The notes under the pieces were generated by a model. That model saw only the letters and a program-made list of their open reading frames with translations. It ran no database searches and was not told the origin of the DNA. This document shows positions 35,462-45,172 of a DNA stretch of 64,000 nt, piece by piece (position 1 is the first letter of the stretch; every line of letters starts with the position of its first letter). The stretch lies in NCBI RefSeq assembly GCF_038561935.1, contig NZ_CP102770.1, positions 7,936,001 to 8,000,000 on the forward strand. The letters are read 5' to 3'. The position numbers were made by a program, and so were the translations under genes. This DNA comes from Myxococcus stipitatus (GTDB lineage Bacteria > Myxococcota > Myxococcia > Myxococcales > Myxococcaceae).

Positions 35462-38400
35462 TGGGCCTGCGCGGAAAGTCGGTCGTCGAAGCGGTACTCG
35501 GCGCGCGCCCGCGTTCCGCGCCCACTCACCGGTTGAGTCATCCCGACTTTAAGCTGCTCGGAGAGGAACTTCGACTCCAGTTGCGCGGTGGGCTCCGCTT
35601 GTCGGGTGGCGTCGTTGTAGGTAGTGGAAATCTGGAGGGACAGGTCCCTCAACACCGGATTGCTGGGAAGGAACCGCTGGACCTGCCGGTCCAGCCCCGA
35701 GACGTTGAAGAGGGCCTCGGCCGCCAGCCCGGCCCCCGCCGAGGCCGCCGTCTCCCGGTCCGACGAGGTGAACCCCAGGGTGAGCAAGGAGACGATGTCG
35801 CCTTCCACCAGCGCCGGCTCCGAGGACAGGAGGATTTGCGGGTCCGAGGGCTTGCCGAAGGCGTGGAGCTTCACCACGTACTCGCGCACCTGCGTCTGGG
35901 CCTGGACCTCGAAGACGGGCTCCAGGCTGGACGCATCCTGGAACTCCATCTGCCCCTGGCTGATGGTGAAGGGGTTGTTGCGGAAGAACGCCTGGCTGCC
36001 CTCGGCCAGCTCCACCCGGCCCAGCAGCCCTGGCCGCAGGTCCGTCCCCGTCAGCCGGATGTCTCCGAGCATCCGCGCCTTGGCCAGGTTGTTGTCCACG
36101 CGCACGTCCCCGAAGTGGACGTTCACATCCCAGATGACCCAGGGCTTCTGCTGCTCGCCTGAGACACTGCTCGCCGCGGAGGACAGCGCGGGCGAGCGCT
36201 TCTGCATGGACTTGAGCAGCGCATCCACGTCCAGCGCCTTCTGGTAGCGCATCTTGACGATGTCCAGGCCGCCCGTGACGGTGAAGCCGCGCGGCGGCCC
36301 CACCACCTGGAGCAGTCCGGAGAAGGTCGCCGGCAGGTCCTCCGTGAGGCGGTAGGGTACCTCGTCCAACTGCACCGTGAGGCCCAACCGCTGAGGCAGG
36401 AAGCGCGCGAGCCGGATGTCGCCACGCGCGGAGATGCGGCCCTCGTTGAGCTGCCCCTGCAGGTGCTCCAGCAGCATGCGTTGACCCGTCAGCTCCGCGC
36501 GGGCCGACAGGTTGCGGATGTTCACGGGCATGTCCCGCATCGCCACGCGCACCTCCGCCAGCTCCGCGCTCCCCACCACCGACGGCGCGTCCAGCGTGCC
36601 CGTCGCCTCGGCATCCACGGTGACCCGCCCCGTGGCGCGCTCCACCATCGCCGGCGCGAGCGACTCCAGCAGGCGAAGGTCTCCACCTCCGCGAAGCGTC
36701 AGTCCGATGCCACCCGCCGTGGTCATCCACCCGCCCATGTTCAGGTCGACATAGGGCCCGTTGAATCGGAAGGGCTGAACGTCCAGCTTGCCCTTCTCGT
36801 AGGAGAGGAGGATGGGCGCGGCGTTCTCCCCCCGCACGTCGTGGCGGGACAGCACCAGCTTGTTCACCTCGGCGCGCAGGTGCGCGGACCGAGGCTCCAT
36901 CAGCGGCCCCTTCGCCGTCAGCGAGCCCGACACCGAGCCGGACACGCCCGCCCACAACGGCTCCGAGGGCAGCAACGGACGGATTTCCGGAAGCGTCAGC
37001 GACAACGTGGCGTCATAGGGCCACGTGTCCTGCACCTTCATCTTCACGCGGCCGTCGGCGTCCTGGAACGGCCGGCCCCACACCTCGAGGTCCTTGCCCA
37101 CCAGCCGTCCGGTGAGGTCCATGGCGCCGAGGTTCCGCTCCGCGAAGGTGACTCGCGGCGACTTCAACGTGACATCCACCACCGGGATATCCGAGGTGCC
37201 CGACACGACGCCATCCATCTCGAGCGTCCCCTGGATGCCCATGCGGCTCGCGACGTCCGGCCCCACCGTCTCCGCCAGCGACAGCTGGTCGCCACCAAAG
37301 CGGTAGTCCAGCCCGCCCGCGAACAACAGCGTGCCTTCCGCCCAGGTGCGCCCCAGCGGCCCTCGGAGCTCCGTGCGCTCGAGCACCATGGACTTGCCAT
37401 CCACGAACCGCAGCCGCGCCGAGCCATCCCCCATCCTGCGTCCGAAGTACGCGGTGTCCTTCACATCGAAGGCGACCAGTCCCTCCAGCCGTTCGACGGG
37501 GCTGTCCACTTCCACGCGTCCGGATGCGGTGCCCGTCAGCGTGCCCTGCATCACCGCGAGCGCTGGCGTCAGCCCCGCCACCACGTCCACCAGGTCCTCG
37601 GTGCGGCCCTGCGGGACGTTCACCTCGAGGCGCAGGTTGAGCAGACGCGCGAAGCCCACGGCGGCCTTGCCGAAGTACTGCGTGCGCCCCTTCTGGCCGG
37701 TGAAGGACGGGAAGGCCAGCACGCCATCGGAGTAGGTCAGCTTCCCCTGGAGCACGCCCATCGAGAAGCCCCAGAAGACGAAGTCGCGGAACGACAGGCC
37801 GGACTCCACCTTCACCTGCGAGGCCGGGCCGGTAATCGAGTACGTCGCATTCCCGCGCCCCGCCCACTTCAGCCCCGCGATGTGGCCGAAGTCCGCCAGG
37901 TCCAGGTCCCCCTGGCCGTGGATGTCCAACCCAAGCGCGCTCCCGAGGAGCAGCGCCACGTCGCCCTGCACCTTCGAGTGTCCCGCGTCCGCGGTGATGT
38001 GGTTGAAGGACACCCGGTCCGTCTGCAACCTCACCTGTGCCTGCGCACGTGCCCGGTCGAACTCGAGGATGGTGAGCCCATCCGTCGCGGGCGCATCGAA
38101 GGGCCGCGTCGCCAGCGTGAACTTCCCGGTGCGCAGGTCCAACGGTCCCGACAGCGAGAAGCGCGGCAGCAGGTTGCCGCTGAGCTGCGCATCGAGCGTC
38201 GCGGGGAAGTCCACCCACGCGCCCTCCACTCCCGCCTTGTCCAGGATGCGCCCCAGCGACGCGTCCACCGTCTTCACGCTCACCTCGAGCGGGAAGAGCG
38301 GCGTCAGCCCCAGCTTGCCGGTGACGCTCACCCGGCCCGCGCCCACCGGCACCGTCACGTCCTCGATTCGCACTTCATCGCCCGAGTACGACAGGCGCGC

Positions 38401-39318
38401 GGAGATGTTGGCGGGACCGAACCGGTCGTAGCCCAGGCCGTTGCCCGACAGCTCGAGCGACACCGCGGGCGCCTCGGGCTTGCCCGCGATGGACACGCGG
38501 CTCCACAAGTGACCCGTGGCCTGCTTCGGCAAGAGCTTCGCTTGGGACAGCGTGCGCATCGGCAGGAAGACCTGCGCGTCCAGCGCCAGGTGCGGCTGAC
38601 AGAGCGAGTCCACGCGTCCCGACACGGAGGTGCTGATGTCATCCAGTGACACCTCCGCTCGCTCCAGCTCCAGCAGCTCCTCGTCCGGGTCCAGGGCGCC
38701 CGCGATGGCGAGTCGCTGAAGCACCAGCTCCTGGCCGTTCGGGCCCAGGCGCACGAGTCCCCGGCGCGCCTCCGCGTCCAGCTCGATGGCGCCCCAGCGC
38801 TCCGTCCACCGCACGTCCAGGTCGGCGACCTCGACACGCCGTCCCTCGGGAAGCGCCAGCCGGAGCTCCGCGCCGGTGATGTCCAGCTTCGAAATCCGCA
38901 GGTGCTCGAGCGGCGCCAGGAAGCAGCCCTGCGACTTCTTCGAGGGCTCCGTCGACGGCCGCGACACATCCAGCGTCACCCGAGGCCGCTCGGCGCGAAC
39001 CAGGGCCAGGGACAGCCGGCCGGAGAAGGGCCGCAGGAACCCCAGCTGCACCTCCGCGGTGTCCGCCGCCACCAGCGGCGTGTCCTCGCCGGGAAGGAAG
39101 AGCGAGAAGCCATGCACCACGACGCGCGAGCCCAGCGGGTCCAGCTCACAGCGCCCGATGCCGACGTCCAGCCCGAGCACGTCCGGCAGATGGCGCCGGG
39201 CCATCGTGCAGGCCACTTCCCACGTCCCGGGCATGCGCAACGCCAGCACACTCCCCGAAATGACGAGGAGCACGAGCAGCAGCGCTCGAAGCGCACCCTT
39301 GCGGCTCTGCGTGGCCAA
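35386..39318 (-). CDS. tamB: TamB/AsmA-like lipid- or protein-transport bridge protein
   Basis: A 1310-residue protein with one N-terminal membrane helix (ALRALLLVLLVISGSVLAL) and a very long run of amphipathic beta strands typical of the TamB/AsmA-like bridge family. The C-terminal DUF490/TamB domain is clear: PGLLGRVELAEGSQAFFRNN, FTISQGQMEFQDAS, QTQVREYVVKLHAFGKPSDP, and a final ELKLSWEVE. TamB spans the periplasm and, with TamA, helps insert outer-membrane proteins; relatives carry phospholipid. By elimination the start is TTG at 39318, since a stop precedes it in frame and no ATG or GTG fits before the helix. It lies 5 bases after the ATPase gene and overlaps or abuts tamA. Confidence 0.88.
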   Translation of the reverse strand: MATQSRKGALRALLLVLLVISGSVLALRMPGTWEVACTMARRHLPDVLGLDVGIGRCELDPLGSRVVVHGFSLFLPGEDTPLVAADTAEVQLGFLRPFSGRLSLALVRAERPRVTLDVSRPSTEPSKKSQGCFLAPLEHLRISKLDITGAELRLALPEGRRVEVADLDVRWTERWGAIELDAEARRGLVRLGPNGQELVLQRLAIAGALDPDEELLELERAEVSLDDISTSVSGRVDSLCQPHLALDAQVFLPMRTLSQAKLLPKQATGHLWSRVSIAGKPEAPAVSLELSGNGLGYDRFGPANISARLSYSGDEVRIEDVTVPVGAGRVSVTGKLGLTPLFPLEVSVKTVDASLGRILDKAGVEGAWVDFPATLDAQLSGNLLPRFSLSGPLDLRTGKFTLATRPFDAPATDGLTILEFDRARAQAQVRLQTDRVSFNHITADAGHSKVQGDVALLLGSALGLDIHGQGDLDLADFGHIAGLKWAGRGNATYSITGPASQVKVESGLSFRDFVFWGFSMGVLQGKLTYSDGVLAFPSFTGQKGRTQYFGKAAVGFARLLNLRLEVNVPQGRTEDLVDVVAGLTPALAVMQGTLTGTASGRVEVDSPVERLEGLVAFDVKDTAYFGRRMGDGSARLRFVDGKSMVLERTELRGPLGRTWAEGTLLFAGGLDYRFGGDQLSLAETVGPDVASRMGIQGTLEMDGVVSGTSDIPVVDVTLKSPRVTFAERNLGAMDLTGRLVGKDLEVWGRPFQDADGRVKMKVQDTWPYDATLSLTLPEIRPLLPSEPLWAGVSGSVSGSLTAKGPLMEPRSAHLRAEVNKLVLSRHDVRGENAAPILLSYEKGKLDVQPFRFNGPYVDLNMGGWMTTAGGIGLTLRGGGDLRLLESLAPAMVERATGRVTVDAEATGTLDAPSVVGSAELAEVRVAMRDMPVNIRNLSARAELTGQRMLLEHLQGQLNEGRISARGDIRLARFLPQRLGLTVQLDEVPYRLTEDLPATFSGLLQVVGPPRGFTVTGGLDIVKMRYQKALDVDALLKSMQKRSPALSSAASSVSGEQQKPWVIWDVNVHFGDVRVDNNLAKARMLGDIRLTGTDLRPGLLGRVELAEGSQAFFRNNPFTISQGQMEFQDASSLEPVFEVQAQTQVREYVVKLHAFGKPSDPQILLSSEPALVEGDIVSLLTLGFTSSDRETAASAGAGLAAEALFNVSGLDRQVQRFLPSNPVLRDLSLQISTTYNDATRQAEPTAQLESKFLSEQLKVGMTQPVSGRGTRARAEYRFDDRLSAQAQWDNENSEASFGNLGLELKLSWEVE

Positions 39319-39323
39319 AGCCC

Positions 39324-40268
39324 CTAGAGCTTACCCAGCCCTTCGAGGTAGCGGTCTATCTCCGCCAGGTCGAGCTTGTTGTTCGACGCTCGGGGCAGAC
39401 GGGTCGCGGGGGGGCTTGCTCCCTCGGCCGCTCCTGGGGCAGCCGAGTTGATGCCCTGCAGTCCCAGGTTCTTTCCGATGCGATGCACCAGCTCCGCGGA
39501 GACCGTCTCCGCGCGCGCGAGGAACGCCTCGAAGAGGGCGTTGTCGCACAGGGTGTTGATGACACGCGGAGAACCGGACGAGTGCTCATGCACCGCCAGC
39601 AGGGCCTCGGGCGAGAACGGCATGCGCGGGCAGCCCGCGAGCCGGAGGCGGTGCTTGATGTAGGCCTCGGTGGACTCGGCGGTGAAGGGCTCGAGCTTGT
39701 AGCGCATGGCCACGCGCTGGGCGAGCGGCGGGTCCAGCTTCAGGTTCTTCTCAATCTCCGGCAGGCCGAAGAAGACGAACGAGATGAGCTTGCGCTCCGG
39801 CACTTCCAGGTTCAGCAGGCCGCGGAACTCCTCCATCAGCTCGCGCGTCTCCAGCATCTGCGCTTCGTCGATGAGGACGACGGCCTTCTTGCCGGACTCG
39901 TAGATTTGCAGGAGCCGCTGGTAGAGCTGCGACAGGAGCGCCAGCTTCTCCTGTGCGGGGTTCTCCACGCCCAGCTGCAGGGCGATGCGCCGCAGCAGCC
40001 AGTTGGCGGTGATGCCCGAGTGGATGATGACCAGCAGCGCGGCCTCGTACTCGGACTCGGGCAGCGAGTCGAGCATGCGGCGGGCCAGCGTCGTCTTCCC
40101 CGCGCCGATGTCGCCGACGAGGATGGACAGGCCCTTCATGTAGCTCACCGCGTGCATCAGCCGCGTGAGCGCCTGCGAGTGCTGCGCCGAGTTGTAATAG
40201 AACCGGCTCACGGGAGCGTTGGAGAAGGGCTCCTGCGTGAGGTCGAAGAAATCGAGGTAGGTCGTCAT
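39324..40268 (-). CDS. ExeA/GspA-like AAA ATPase
   Basis: Read from MTTYLDFFDLTQEPFSNAP the product is 314 residues. This start, with LTQEPFS followed by FYYNSAQHSQALTRLMHAV, is characteristic of the ExeA (GspA) family. Walker A GDIGAGKTTLARRML, Walker B KAVVLIDEAQML, sensor FVFFGLPEIEKNL and the arginine-finger area PPLAQRVAMRYKLEPF are intact. In type II secretion ExeA works with ExeB to place the secretin; here no ExeB, peptidoglycan-binding domain or membrane helix is fused. It lies between a TPR gene (24 bases) and tamB (5 bases), so it probably serves the same process. A Ser/Pro-rich linker leads to a short conserved-looking C-terminal helix, LDLAEIDRYLEGL. Confidence 0.88.
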   Translation of the reverse strand: MTTYLDFFDLTQEPFSNAPVSRFYYNSAQHSQALTRLMHAVSYMKGLSILVGDIGAGKTTLARRMLDSLPESEYEAALLVIIHSGITANWLLRRIALQLGVENPAQEKLALLSQLYQRLLQIYESGKKAVVLIDEAQMLETRELMEEFRGLLNLEVPERKLISFVFFGLPEIEKNLKLDPPLAQRVAMRYKLEPFTAESTEAYIKHRLRLAGCPRMPFSPEALLAVHEHSSGSPRVINTLCDNALFEAFLARAETVSAELVHRIGKNLGLQGINSAAPGAAEGASPPATRLPRASNNKLDLAEIDRYLEGLGKL

Positions 40269-40292
40269 GGGCTCGCCGGACCTCGGGGGCAA

Positions 40293-43200
40293 CTACACGT
40301 AACCGACCTTGCGCGCCTTGGGCGCGCCGGCCGCTGGCACCGGGGGATTCGCCACCGCCGCCGCGGGCGCGGCCCCATGGGCCTTGGAACCATTCACCGG
40401 AGCAGGCGCTGGCGTGGGCAGGGGGTCCTCCTCCGGCTGGGTACTGGCCGCGAGCCGGGAGACCTGCGCCCCCACGTCGCGGTACTTCGCATCCATCGCC
40501 GCCACACGCTGGTAGTGGTGCAGCGCCTTGCCGGGCTCGCCATGGGCCTCCCAGGCCACCGCCAGCTCGAAGCCCAGCGCCTTCGCCGCCTCACCCGAGG
40601 CGTGGGGACTCGCCAGGCCCTCGCGGAACGTCTCCACCGCCGCGCCCGCATCGCCGCGCAGCAGGTGCAGCATCCCCATCATCGTGACGCAATCCAGCTC
40701 GCGCTTCGTGCCGGTACAGCCCTGACGGGCCACCTCGAACTCATGGAGCGCGTCGTCCAGCAGGCCCATCTCCTTGTAGGCGATGCCCAGGTCGTAGTGC
40801 GTGTCCACGTCCTCGGGCTTCACCACCTTGGCCAGGCTCTTCTTGAACTCGGAGAACACCTCCTCCACCGAGTACTGGAAGTCCTCTTCCGCGGGCGCCG
40901 CCGCCGCGGTGTCGTCGCCCAGGTTGTCGATTTCGCCGGCCAGCTCCGCCGCCAGGTCGAACGCGTCCCGCTCTCCGGCCGACTCCGTCACCGGCTGCAC
41001 GGAAGGCACCGTGACGGGCGCCTGCTGCTCCTCCTCCGGCGCCGCGCCACCACTCGCCTCGAGCGCCTCCAGGCGCTCCATCAGCTCGCCAGCGCGAACA
41101 TGGCCCGGGAAGGCGATGGACACCGTCTCGAGGATTTCGCGGGCCTCTTCCAGGAGCCCCTGGTCCAGGAAGAAGGAGGCCTCGTCGCACTCCTCGGCCG
41201 CCGGCTCGTCCTCGCTCACCTCGTCGGTGACGGAGTCAGTCGGAGTCGGCTGCTCGGGCTCTTCCTCCGTCTCGGCCGACTCGAACGACGCGGCCGCGTC
41301 GAACGCGTCGGGCGACTCGAAGGTCTCCGCCGCGTCGAAGGAGGCCGCGGCCTCGGGCTCGTCCTCCACGGCCTCGAAGCCGGATGAGAGCTCGGGCTCT
41401 TCTTCCGAGCCGGTGTCATCCAGCGACACCACGGCGTGCGAGGCGGTGGGCTCCTCGTCCTCGAACTCGTCGCCCAGCGAGGGCATCTCGGAGCCCGGAG
41501 GGGCCTCCTCGAGGTCCTCCAACATCGAGGCATCCAGCGGAGCAATCCCCACCCGCGTGGGAATCTCATCCACGTCGAGCGACGCCTCTTCCACGAGCGT
41601 CTGCTGCTTGAACGTGGAAGGCGCGGCCTCGTCGAGCAACGCCCGCGTGGGCGCGCGAACCATCGTCGGAGGCGGCTCGTCCTCGTCGCCCAGCGACATC
41701 GCCGCCATCGACGCGGAGGTGGCCACGTCGTCCGAGTCGCCCAGCGACAGGCCCTCGTCACCGTCGAGCGACGCGCCCAGGTCGGCGGACTCCACCAGCG
41801 GCTCATCGTCCGAGGACATGAGGCCGGGCTCGTCCGTCAACACCATGCCGTCGTCGTCGCCGGACACGAGCATCTCGTCCATCGAGGCCGCCGCCATGTC
41901 CTCCGGCGGGGGCATCTCGAAGACGTCATGCTCTCCAGAGGTGATGGCCTCTCCGACGAGTGCTTCCTCGCTGACGACGGAAGCCTCACCCGCATCGTCG
42001 ATGACTTCGTCCGACTCGCTCGACGGCAGCGTCGCCAGGGCCAGCTCGTCCCCCGGCGGATGCAGGAGCGCGTCCTCGGGAGGCGGGGCGACGAGCACTT
42101 CGTCGTCGCTCGAGTCGACGAGGATGGCGTCCTCGCCCACCGACTCCACCGCCACCGACGACGGCGCCACCGACACCGGCCCTTCCACGCGCAGCACTGA
42201 CAAGAAGGCCGGCACCTCGGGATGGGCGGGGTTCTGCTGGAGGATGGTCGCGAGGTAGGGCTGCGCGCGCGTCGAGTCCGCGGCGCGCGTGCACAGGCGC
42301 AGCACGTTCAGCAACTGCTCGGACGCCTGCGCGGCGTTCCCCGACGCGACGTAGATTTGGTACGCCTTCTCGTGCGCGTCCAGGTTCTCCGGGTCGACGG
42401 AGAAGATCTTCCGCAGGTGCTCCAGCGCTTTGTCGTGGAGCCCGTACTTCACGTAGACGTCGGTCTCCGTGAGCAGCTTCGCCAGCTGCTCGCGAGCCAA
42501 TCCCGCGGGCTGCGGAGGCGGCGGCGCGATGGGCTGCGGCGCGGCGACGGGAGCAGGCGCGGGCTGGGGCGCGGCGCGAGCGGCCGGCTGGGGCGCGGGC
42601 TGCGCCATGGGCTGCGGCGCGGCGGGAGCAGGCGAAGGCGCGGGAGCGCGGCGGGCGAGCAGATCCGGGTCCTGGGGATCCAACACCTCGATCTGCGTCC
42701 AGACGGCCTCGGCCTCCGTGAGACGGCCGCGCTCCTGGTGAATCTTGGCGAGCTCCTTGTAGACGGACACCGTCTTGGAGGTCTGGCCCAGCCCCTGGAA
42801 GGCCTGGGCCAGGAGCGACAGCGTCTCCACGTCGCGGCCATCCGCCTTGAAGCACACCTGCAGCTTCGCCAGCGCGCGCTTCTGGTCTCCTCGCTGCAGG
42901 TACGAAGTGGCCAGCTCCTTGGCCAGCGGCAGGTTGTCCGGCTCGAGCGTGGACAGGCGCTCCGCTACGCGGGCCCAGTCCTCGCCTCGGCTGTTGCGCT
43001 TGAGGTACTCGGCGGCGCGCTTGAACTCCTGGACCGCCTCGCGCGTCATGTTCTCGCGCGCGTACAGCTCGGCCAGCTTGATCTTCGACGCCACGTTCTC
43101 GGGGTCGAGATCCACCATCTTCTTCAAGGTATCGAGCGACGCCTTCGTGTCGCCCGCCTTGTCGTAGTGGTTGGCGACGATCTGGAAGTACGCCATCGCC

Positions 43201-43526
43201 TCCGACATCAACCCCAGCTGCTGGTGCAGCTCCGCCAGCTTGAGGTTCACCTCGAGCAGGTTCGGGTTGAGCTTGAGGACCTGCTTGTAGAGGGCAACGG
43301 CCTTGAGGAAGAAGCCGTCCGAGGAGTAGCTCTCCGCAACCTTGGTGAAGAAGTGCGCCGCCTGGGCGTTGTCGTTCTTCTTCTGGTACAGCTCCCCCAT
43401 CTTCTGGAGCACCCGGATGTCCTTCGGGTCGACCTCCAGGACCTTCTGGTACTCCTTGATGGCCTTGTCGTACGCGCCCTTCGCGACCAGCTTCGCGGCG
43501 GCTTCGATGATCTTGTTCTTGTCCAT
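40293..43526 (-). CDS. Large TPR protein with a long acidic linker
   Basis: From MDKNKIIEAAAKLVAKGAYDKAIK the protein is 1077 residues. The first ~310 residues are tandem TPR units (AYDKAIKEYQKVLEVDPKD, FLKAVALYKQVLKLNPNLL, AGDTKASLDTLKKMVDLDPE). A Pro/Ala/Gln-rich stretch (~315-360) and a further TPR block (to ~450) come next. Roughly 400 residues of acidic low-complexity sequence rich in Asp, Glu, Ser and Pro follow, then a C-terminal TPR domain (about 800-1040), which begins EASFFLDQGLLEEAREILET and recalls FimV C-terminal repeats. No signal peptide or membrane helix, so it is probably a cytoplasmic scaffold. The GC-heavy start region upstream was excluded because it lacks TPR character. 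First gene of the TPR-ATPase-tamB-tamA unit, 193 bases after accC. Confidence 0.83.
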   Translation of the reverse strand: MDKNKIIEAAAKLVAKGAYDKAIKEYQKVLEVDPKDIRVLQKMGELYQKKNDNAQAAHFFTKVAESYSSDGFFLKAVALYKQVLKLNPNLLEVNLKLAELHQQLGLMSEAMAYFQIVANHYDKAGDTKASLDTLKKMVDLDPENVASKIKLAELYARENMTREAVQEFKRAAEYLKRNSRGEDWARVAERLSTLEPDNLPLAKELATSYLQRGDQKRALAKLQVCFKADGRDVETLSLLAQAFQGLGQTSKTVSVYKELAKIHQERGRLTEAEAVWTQIEVLDPQDPDLLARRAPAPSPAPAAPQPMAQPAPQPAARAAPQPAPAPVAAPQPIAPPPPQPAGLAREQLAKLLTETDVYVKYGLHDKALEHLRKIFSVDPENLDAHEKAYQIYVASGNAAQASEQLLNVLRLCTRAADSTRAQPYLATILQQNPAHPEVPAFLSVLRVEGPVSVAPSSVAVESVGEDAILVDSSDDEVLVAPPPEDALLHPPGDELALATLPSSESDEVIDDAGEASVVSEEALVGEAITSGEHDVFEMPPPEDMAAASMDEMLVSGDDDGMVLTDEPGLMSSDDEPLVESADLGASLDGDEGLSLGDSDDVATSASMAAMSLGDEDEPPPTMVRAPTRALLDEAAPSTFKQQTLVEEASLDVDEIPTRVGIAPLDASMLEDLEEAPPGSEMPSLGDEFEDEEPTASHAVVSLDDTGSEEEPELSSGFEAVEDEPEAAASFDAAETFESPDAFDAAASFESAETEEEPEQPTPTDSVTDEVSEDEPAAEECDEASFFLDQGLLEEAREILETVSIAFPGHVRAGELMERLEALEASGGAAPEEEQQAPVTVPSVQPVTESAGERDAFDLAAELAGEIDNLGDDTAAAAPAEEDFQYSVEEVFSEFKKSLAKVVKPEDVDTHYDLGIAYKEMGLLDDALHEFEVARQGCTGTKRELDCVTMMGMLHLLRGDAGAAVETFREGLASPHASGEAAKALGFELAVAWEAHGEPGKALHHYQRVAAMDAKYRDVGAQVSRLAASTQPEEDPLPTPAPAPVNGSKAHGAAPAAAVANPPVPAAGAPKARKVGYV

Positions 43527-43602
43527 CGAGCGTGGGCTTCCGGCGAGCCGAAACCCCTTGGAACTTCGCGGGTTTCTATCTTCAAAAGGGGGGGAGAGTC
43601 GG

Positions 43603-43632
43603 AGGCTAACGGAATCCTCCAACTCGGGTCAA
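43603..43632 (-). promoter_or_regulatory. Promoter candidate for the TPR-ATPase-tamBA unit
   Basis: On the minus strand TTGACC (complement of 43627-43632) and TAGCCT (complement of 43603-43608) are 18 bases apart, lying ~77 bases before the TPR gene ATG. The rest of the 193-base gap after accC holds nothing recognisable. Confidence 0.42.
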
Positions 43633-43719
43633 GAAACAGCCCGGCGCCCCCCGGTATCAGCTCACCTGCTTGGATGCTCGCGGCGCGTGCGGGAACCGCA
43701 CGTAGGCGGCCATGTGCGA

Positions 43720-45105
43720 CTAAGGCGTCTCTTCCACGGCCTTCTTCAAGCGACGCGAGCCCGTCTCACTCGCCAGGAGCCGCTCCACGAAGCGCGTGTC
43801 GTAGTTGCCCTCCTGGAAGGACTCCTCCGCCAGCGCCGCGCGGTGGAACGGGATGTTGGTGCGGATGCCCTCCACCACGTACTCGCCCAGCGCGCGCTGC
43901 ATGCGGCGGATGGCCGTCTCGCGGTCTTCCGCGTGGACGATGAGCTTGGCCAGGAGGCTGTCGTAGTACGGCAGCACCGTGTAGTTCTCGTAGGCGCTCG
44001 AATCCACGCGTACCCCGTAACCACCGGGAACACTGTAGCCGGTGATCTTCCCGGGCCACGGCGCGAAGGTGATGGGGTCCTCGGCGTTGACGCGGCACTC
44101 GATGGCGTGCCCGCGAATCTGGATGTCCTCCTGCTTGAAGCGCAGGGGGTGGCCGTACGCCATGCGGATCTGCTCACGGACCAGGTCGATGCCCGTGATG
44201 AGCTCCGTCACCGGGTGCTCCACCTGGATGCGCGTGTTCATCTCCATGAAGTAGAACTCGCCGCGCTCATCCAGCAGGTACTCGATGGTCCCCACGTTGT
44301 TGTAGCGAAGCTTGCGCATCGCCTCGACGGAGACCTCGCCCATCTTCTTGCGCAGCTCGGGCGAGAGCGCCGCAGACGGAGCCTCCTCGATGAGCTTCTG
44401 GTGCCGGCGCTGCACCGAGCACTCACGCTCATTGAGGTGGATGATGTTGCCGTGCTCGTCGGCGACGATCTGGATTTCGATGTGGCGCGGCTTCTCGACG
44501 TAGCGCTCGATGTAGAGGTCGCCGTTGTTGAACGAGGCCACCGCCTCCGCCTGCGCCGTCGCGAAGGCCTGGGCCAACGCGCCAGGCTCGCGGACGATTT
44601 TCATCCCCTTGCCGCCACCACCCGCCGCCGCCTTGAGGATGACCGGGAAGCCAATCTCACGGGCGAACGCCTCCGCCTCGCGAGGGTCCTTCACGGTGCC
44701 CGGGCTGCCCGGAAGCAGCGGCATCCCCGCCTCGCGCGCCGCCTGCCGCGCGCGGACCTTGTTGCCCATCAGCCGCAGCATCTCCGGACGCGGGCCGATG
44801 AAGCGAATCTTGCAGTTCTCGCACACCTCGGCGAACTCGGCGTTCTCGGAGAGGAAGCCGTAGCCGGGGTGGATGGCATCCGCGCGGGTGATTTCCGCCG
44901 CGGAGAGCAGCTGCGGGACGTTGAGGTAGCTCTCCTTGGACGCCGGAGGGCCAATGCACACGGCTTCATCCGCGAAGCGCACGTGCAAGGCATTGGCGTC
45001 CGCCGTGGAGTGCACCGCCACGGTGGCGATGCCCAGCTCGCGGCAGGCGCGGATGACCCGCAGGGCAATCTCCCCGCGGTTGGCAATCAGCACCTTCTTG
45101 AACAC
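43720..45105 (-). CDS. accC: Acetyl-CoA carboxylase biotin carboxylase subunit
   Basis: A 461-residue ATP-grasp enzyme that carboxylates the biotin on AccB, the first step of fatty-acid synthesis. [34 protein letters not shown], the ATP loop [49 protein letters not shown] and [13 protein letters not shown] are all intact. The start is GTG at 45105, with AGGAG about 8 bases upstream. A longer in-frame start lacks the ribosome site. Third gene of the efp-accB-accC run. Confidence 0.97.
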   Translation of the reverse strand: MFKKVLIANRGEIALRVIRACRELGIATVAVHSTADANALHVRFADEAVCIGPPASKESYLNVPQLLSAAEITRADAIHPGYGFLSENAEFAEVCENCKIRFIGPRPEMLRLMGNKVRARQAAREAGMPLLPGSPGTVKDPREAEAFAREIGFPVILKAAAGGGGKGMKIVREPGALAQAFATAQAEAVASFNNGDLYIERYVEKPRHIEIQIVADEHGNIIHLNERECSVQRRHQKLIEEAPSAALSPELRKKMGEVSVEAMRKLRYNNVGTIEYLLDERGEFYFMEMNTRIQVEHPVTELITGIDLVREQIRMAYGHPLRFKQEDIQIRGHAIECRVNAEDPITFAPWPGKITGYSVPGGYGVRVDSSAYENYTVLPYYDSLLAKLIVHAEDRETAIRRMQRALGEYVVEGIRTNIPFHRAALAEESFQEGNYDTRFVERLLASETGSRRLKKAVEETP

Positions 45106-45172
45106 GGGGATGTCTCCTGAAACGGCCGGGCTCGGCGGCGCGCCCACGCGAGTGCGGGGCGCGCGCACCGGG

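Noticed and set aside
39324-40268. Type II secretion GspA call for the AAA ATPase
   Set aside because: No ExeB, Gsp genes or peptidoglycan-binding domain is present nearby; only the ATPase family can be claimed.
39483-41387. 634-codon rightward frame antisense to the ATPase and TPR genes
   Set aside because: Composition is dominated by His, Arg and Leu from reverse-complemented acidic codons, with no domain.
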